Of a DNA stretch of 39,233 nt, positions 34,486 through 39,233 are shown in pieces. The notes under the pieces are model-generated. The model worked only from the letters and a program-made list of their open reading frames with translations, was not told the DNA's origin and made no database searches. A program made the translations under genes and the position numbers. The DNA is from Verrucomicrobiota bacterium (lineage in GTDB: Bacteria; Verrucomicrobiota; Verrucomicrobiia; Chthoniobacterales; UBA10450), in contig QHPU01000037.1 in the NCBI GenBank assembly GCA_003219175.1, positions 1 to 39,233 on the forward strand. Reading direction: 5' to 3'. How positions within the stretch are numbered: the first letter of the stretch is position 1; each line of letters opens with the position of its first letter.

Positions 34486-36156
34486 TCACTTCTTCATCAT
34501 GGCATCGCGTTGCGGTTTGAATTCATTTCCCGGTTTCCACTCCGGAAATTTCCCGCCATTCGCGACTTCGTAACCGACTTGAAAGAGGAGTTGCACATCC
34601 TGCACTGCACCGGACAAATCCCAGTCGGCTTTCACTTCGTCGGAGACCTGATGATAATCGTGCAGGTCAAATTCGTCGCCGCGTAACGGCGCATCCGCCG
34701 GGCGCGACAGCAGATGCTCGTTTTTCCCGATGTAAAGCGCCGGTACTCCAACTTTGGCGAATTCAAAATTGTCTGCGCGATAAATGCTGCCCTTCTCCGG
34801 GCGCGGATTCGGAATAGCAATGCGGCCCTGCACTTGTGCCCGTTTTGCCAGGGCATCGTCCAGCGTCGACATGCCGAAACTCGTGTCTTCCACGTCGCGC
34901 GTTTTTCCCCAGACATTCATGCTATCGATGTTGATGTCAGCCAGTGTTTCTTTCAGAGGGTAGAGCGGATGGAGCGCGTAATATTTGGCGCCGAGCAAGC
35001 CCGCTTCCTCCGCGGTCGTAGCCATGAAAAGAAGCGAGCGTTTGGGGGGCGGATTAACCTTTGTAAAAGCGCGCCCCAGCGAGATGACCGCGGCCACACC
35101 AGATGCGTTATCGACCGCGCCGTTAAAAATCTGGTCGCCGGACAACTCGGGATGTTTGCCGAGGTGATCCCAATGTGCGCTGAAAATCACATATTCTTCT
35201 TTCCATTTGGGATCACTGCCTTCGAGTTTTGCGATGACGTTGTGCGATTTGAATGTGCGAACCTGCTGTTTGATTTCAAAGTTCGCCTTTGCCTTCAATG
35301 CAACTGGCCGAAAGTCTTTGTTGATGGCGGATTTCTTCAGCGCTTCGAAATCCTGTCCACAATCAGCTAGCAATTTTTTCGCAACATCGAGCGTAATCCA
35401 CGAGCGCACCGAGACGGCGTCCGCGTTCTTGTCCGGCGCATCGAGCTCGAAGTTTTCCTTCGACCAGCTGGTGCGCACGACCGAATAGGGATAGGCAGCT
35501 GGCCCCGTCTCGTGAATAATCACTGCGGCGGCCGCTCCTTTTTTTGCGGCGATCTCGTATTTGTAGGTCCAGCGTCCGTAGTAGGTCATGGCACGCCCCC
35601 CAAACATCTTTTCGTCCAGTTTGGCTGGGTCTTTTGCATCTGGAACGGGAGGATCGTTGATTAACATCAGCAGCGTTTTGCCGCGCACATCCACATCTTT
35701 GTAATCATTCCAGCCATATTCCGGAGCGACGATTCCATAGCCGACGAAAACGATGTCGGAATTGTCGACTTTGATTTGCTCCTGCAACCGCGCTGAGGAA
35801 GCGACATAATCATCGGGATAATTCAGCGTCGTTGTTGGCCCGCCGACAACAAACGAGGCAGTGGGCGCGCTTGTTATCCCCGCCAGCGGAACTTCCTGAA
35901 AATAACTGCCGTCGGGATTTCCCGGTATTAACCCGATCGTTTTGAACTGGTCGGCAATGTATTTGATTGAAAGTTCTTCGCCTTTTGAACCGGGAGCGCG
36001 CCCTTCGAATTCATCGGAGGCGAGCATTTTGATATGGGCAAGCAACCCATCGGCTGTGATGGCATCAAGCGCGGGTTTTAGCCGATCCGTTTCGGAATCG
36101 GCGGCGAATCCAATCTTTACAAACGAGAGGGCGATCAGGATGGCGGTGATTTTCAT
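34486..36156 (-). CDS. Secreted M28 family zinc metallopeptidase with PA domain
   Basis: The 556-residue protein has a Sec signal (MKITAILIALSFVKIGFAA). A helical cap segment (LASDEFEGRAPGSKGEE) and a PA insertion domain (DIVFVGYGIVAPEYGWNDYK, KGAAAAVIIHETGPAAYPYS) follow. The zinc-binding core is SAHWDHLG with His-328 and Asp-330, NGAVDNASG, TAEEAGLLGAKYY with the catalytic Glu pair, NIDSMN, and DYHQVSDE with the last His. M28 enzymes remove amino acids from peptide N-termini and bind two zinc ions. The length is normal. The gene starts directly next to REP-like element R8. Confidence 0.93.
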   Translation of the reverse strand: MKITAILIALSFVKIGFAADSETDRLKPALDAITADGLLAHIKMLASDEFEGRAPGSKGEELSIKYIADQFKTIGLIPGNPDGSYFQEVPLAGITSAPTASFVVGGPTTTLNYPDDYVASSARLQEQIKVDNSDIVFVGYGIVAPEYGWNDYKDVDVRGKTLLMLINDPPVPDAKDPAKLDEKMFGGRAMTYYGRWTYKYEIAAKKGAAAAVIIHETGPAAYPYSVVRTSWSKENFELDAPDKNADAVSVRSWITLDVAKKLLADCGQDFEALKKSAINKDFRPVALKAKANFEIKQQVRTFKSHNVIAKLEGSDPKWKEEYVIFSAHWDHLGKHPELSGDQIFNGAVDNASGVAAVISLGRAFTKVNPPPKRSLLFMATTAEEAGLLGAKYYALHPLYPLKETLADINIDSMNVWGKTRDVEDTSFGMSTLDDALAKRAQVQGRIAIPNPRPEKGSIYRADNFEFAKVGVPALYIGKNEHLLSRPADAPLRGDEFDLHDYHQVSDEVKADWDLSGAVQDVQLLFQVGYEVANGGKFPEWKPGNEFKPQRDAMMKK

Positions 36157-36170
36157 TTATCTCTTTTTGT

Positions 36171-36228
36171 AGCGGCGGTCTCTGACCGTCGCAACTAGCC
36201 GAATTCGGCGTTCAGAGAACGCCGCTAC
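36171..36228. repeat. REP-like element R8, downstream of the RAYT remnant
   Basis: The outer GTAGCGGCG pairs with CGCCGCTAC. Inside are CGGTC-TCT-GACCG and GCGTTC-AGA-GAACGC, with complementary 3-base loops. The right end provides the TAG (36225-36227) at which the RAYT frame would end. Confidence 0.88.
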
Positions 36229-36570
36229 AGCTCAGAGCGGAACTCCAAGTCGAATATTTCGCCGGCGTATGGCCACACCTCCCAGGTGGGGCAAGACCGG
36301 CCCGCACCGGATTGTCGCGCACGTAGTGCCATTTCTCTTCGTACGACTCGGCGGTGCGCAAAACATGGTCGAAAAATCACTTTTGCCAAAATGGCGGATC
36401 GAGGTGCTTATTTCGGAACCATGATGAAAGTGATTCCTTGAGTGCCTTCATCCAGCGCGAGAGATTGATTCGTTCTTCGTCAAAAGCGACGAAAACGTGA
36501 ACGCGATCTGGCATGATGACATAACGGCCGGTAAATGCTCCGAATGCTTCCCCTGATTGCGCAAACTTAA
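36225..36570 (-). pseudogene. REP-associated tyrosine transposase (RAYT / TnpA-REP), decayed
   Basis: Reading the minus strand, codons from about 36570 encode VKFAQSGEAFGAFTGRYVIM, then PDRVHVFVAF, NLSRWMKALKESLSSWF and PPFWQK. An in-frame TGA (36377-36379, likely CGA mutated) follows, then FFDHVLRTAESYEEKWHYVR and DNPVRAGLA. Near 36275-36290 the frame shifts by one, and WPYAGEIFDLEF completes a typical RAYT end, with stop TAG inside R8. RAYTs are Y1/HUH enzymes that bind and cut REP hairpins. Here the first His of the HUH motif is Arg (DRVH instead of NHVH), so it is dead in three ways. The N-terminal part is missing and replaced by REP R9. It is the only transposase-like sequence found in the window. 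Confidence 0.85.
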
Positions 36571-36573
36571 CAG

Positions 36574-36630
36574 AGGCGCTTGTGCCAAGCGCCTTTCAAG
36601 GATTCGGCGTTTGAGACAAACGCCCGCTAC
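36574..36630. repeat. REP-like element R9, upstream of the RAYT remnant
   Basis: GGCGCTTG-TGCC-AAGCGCC and GGCGTTTG-AGA-CAAACGCC form two hairpins, and the element ends CGCTAC. With R8 it brackets the RAYT remnant. Confidence 0.85.
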
Positions 36631-36682
36631 AATTCTCCCGGCATTGACTTCGCCCCGCGTGGTTCTATTCTGAACATAATTA

Positions 36683-36768
36683 ATGCGGGGGAGCCGCAAA
36701 GGCTGAGAGGTCCGAAAATCGGACGACCCCTTGAACCTGATGCGGGTAATGCCGCCGAAGGGAGCGAG
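36683..36768 (+). promoter_or_regulatory. TPP riboswitch (thi-box) upstream of thiC
   Basis: The conserved parts of the thiamine pyrophosphate aptamer are present in order: GGGGGAGCC, GGCTGAGAGG, a variable stem TCCGAAAATCGGA, ACCCCTTGAACCTGATG, CGGGTAATGCCG and CGAAGGGA. It binds thiamine pyrophosphate in the nascent mRNA and lowers expression of thiamine-synthesis genes, here thiC. The leader between it and the thiC ATG is about 255 bases and carries REP-like element R10 and part of another repeat, so the expression platform cannot be assigned with certainty. Confidence 0.95.
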
Positions 36769-36870
36769 GGTCCGATGCCGGGCTGGGTCCGAAGGCGGAC
36801 TGCCAGTTATCTCAGCCATGCGACTTCCGCGCAGCTGAACAACCTTTATGAACCGCGTGTTTTTATTGGC

Positions 36871-36959
36871 TTTTGTAGGGCAAGGGCAAGGTGCCAGTCC
36901 GGCCCGGACCTTGCCATGGATAGCTGAAAGCGGGCAGGCGAAGCGCCCGCCCTACAAAA
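36871..36959. repeat. REP-like element R10 in the thiC leader
   Basis: The outer arms TTTTGTAGGGC (36871-36881) and GCCCTACAAAA (36949-36959) are a perfect match. Inner arms are GGCAAGGT/ACCTTGCC and GGGC/GCCC. It lies between the riboswitch aptamer and thiC. Confidence 0.85.
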
Positions 36960-36973
36960 CATGATCGCTTCTT

Positions 36974-37004
36974 GTCATGTCGAGCGAAGCCGAGGCATCT
37001 CTAA
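36974..37004 (+). repeat. GTCATCCCGAGCG-type half repeat in the thiC leader
   Basis: GTCATGTCGAGCGAAGCCGA followed by GGCATCTCTAA resembles one arm of the repeats at 24765-24840 and 26119-26338. No matching second arm is seen before the thiC start. Confidence 0.5.
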
Positions 37005-39065
<2,061 letters not shown>

Positions 39066-39233
39066 GATCGACATCTGCTGCTAACATTCGGTCGAGCCGA
39101 CGTTCACGCCATTGTGTGCCGGACGTGCGTTCTGTGAAGCGCGTGCCCAACGAGCGTGGCGTCTACCCGATGGCGGCACACCAGATCGGCCGGTGAAGCC
39201 TGCCGACGAATTGATGCCGTAGTATTGACGGCA
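39066..39233. other. 3' flank of thiC
   Basis: No complete gene is seen. GTGTGCCG (near 39113) and CGGCACAC (near 39174) form a loose inverted repeat of the same kind as others in the window. Confidence 0.4.

Overview
The window looks like a chromosomal segment of a free-living, Gram-negative soil bacterium, most plausibly a verrucomicrobium of the Chthoniobacterales type. That placement is inference. It rests on moderately GC-rich sequence, several secreted proteins with Sec signals, two orphan prepilins, a protein tail ending in an IPDTG-type exosortase sorting signal, and gaps crowded with palindromic repeats. No rRNA operon, plasmid backbone, phage module or CRISPR array is visible.

Layout. 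At 1-59 lies the 3' part of tRNA-Arg(CCT), followed by a decayed exosortase-substrate fragment. At 690-7318 are an EF-hand-containing phosphoesterase, a membrane protein resembling eukaryotic GPI ethanolamine-phosphate transferases, and an S9 peptidase. At 7319-8400 are gene debris and an orphan winged-helix-like protein between two copies of a diverged repeat. At 8584-13509 are a prepilin, a LOG-family protein, a secreted TIGR03118-type propeller, an intact PilT-type ATPase and a second PilT gene broken by an internal deletion. At 13733-19739 are a YqjD/YqjE-type operon, infA, a DCC/lipase-maturation-factor fusion, xthA and a beta-CASP nuclease. At 20163-24531 are a CHASE2 membrane protein, glgB and another pseudopilin with a clear terminator. 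At 24864-27937 are xseA (broken by an internal deletion), ruvB and an RsbW-like kinase; with xthA these form a DNA-repair neighbourhood. At 28188-32414 are a secreted protein, a DUF5996 protein, an AraC regulator and purH. At 32502-36156 are a TonB-tailed pseudo-protease, a membrane protein and an M28 peptidase. At 36171-39065 are a decayed REP-associated tyrosine transposase (RAYT) between REP elements, a TPP riboswitch and thiC.

The most unusual signal is the behaviour of the short palindromic elements. Many have paired hairpins with 3-nt loops (TCT/AGA, TGT/ACA, GCT), stems of changing sequence and GTAGC/GCTAC outer ends. They sit in most gaps and also inside genes. thiC carries an in-frame 87-nt element at codons 9-37, a perfect hairpin at about codon 63, and a roughly 100-nt four-hairpin element at about codons 190-223. 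The lipase-maturation-factor gene carries two more. Elements also supply the stop codons of xthA, rsbW and the RAYT remnant, and crowd the start of xseA. The decayed RAYT, a family known to mobilise REPs, lies between two such elements about 450 bp upstream of thiC. This recalls the Rickettsia palindromic elements that become part of proteins.

Two conserved genes, the second pilT and xseA, each lack about 40 codons at a 3n+1 deletion. They are either pseudogenes or assembly errors, and read mapping would decide.
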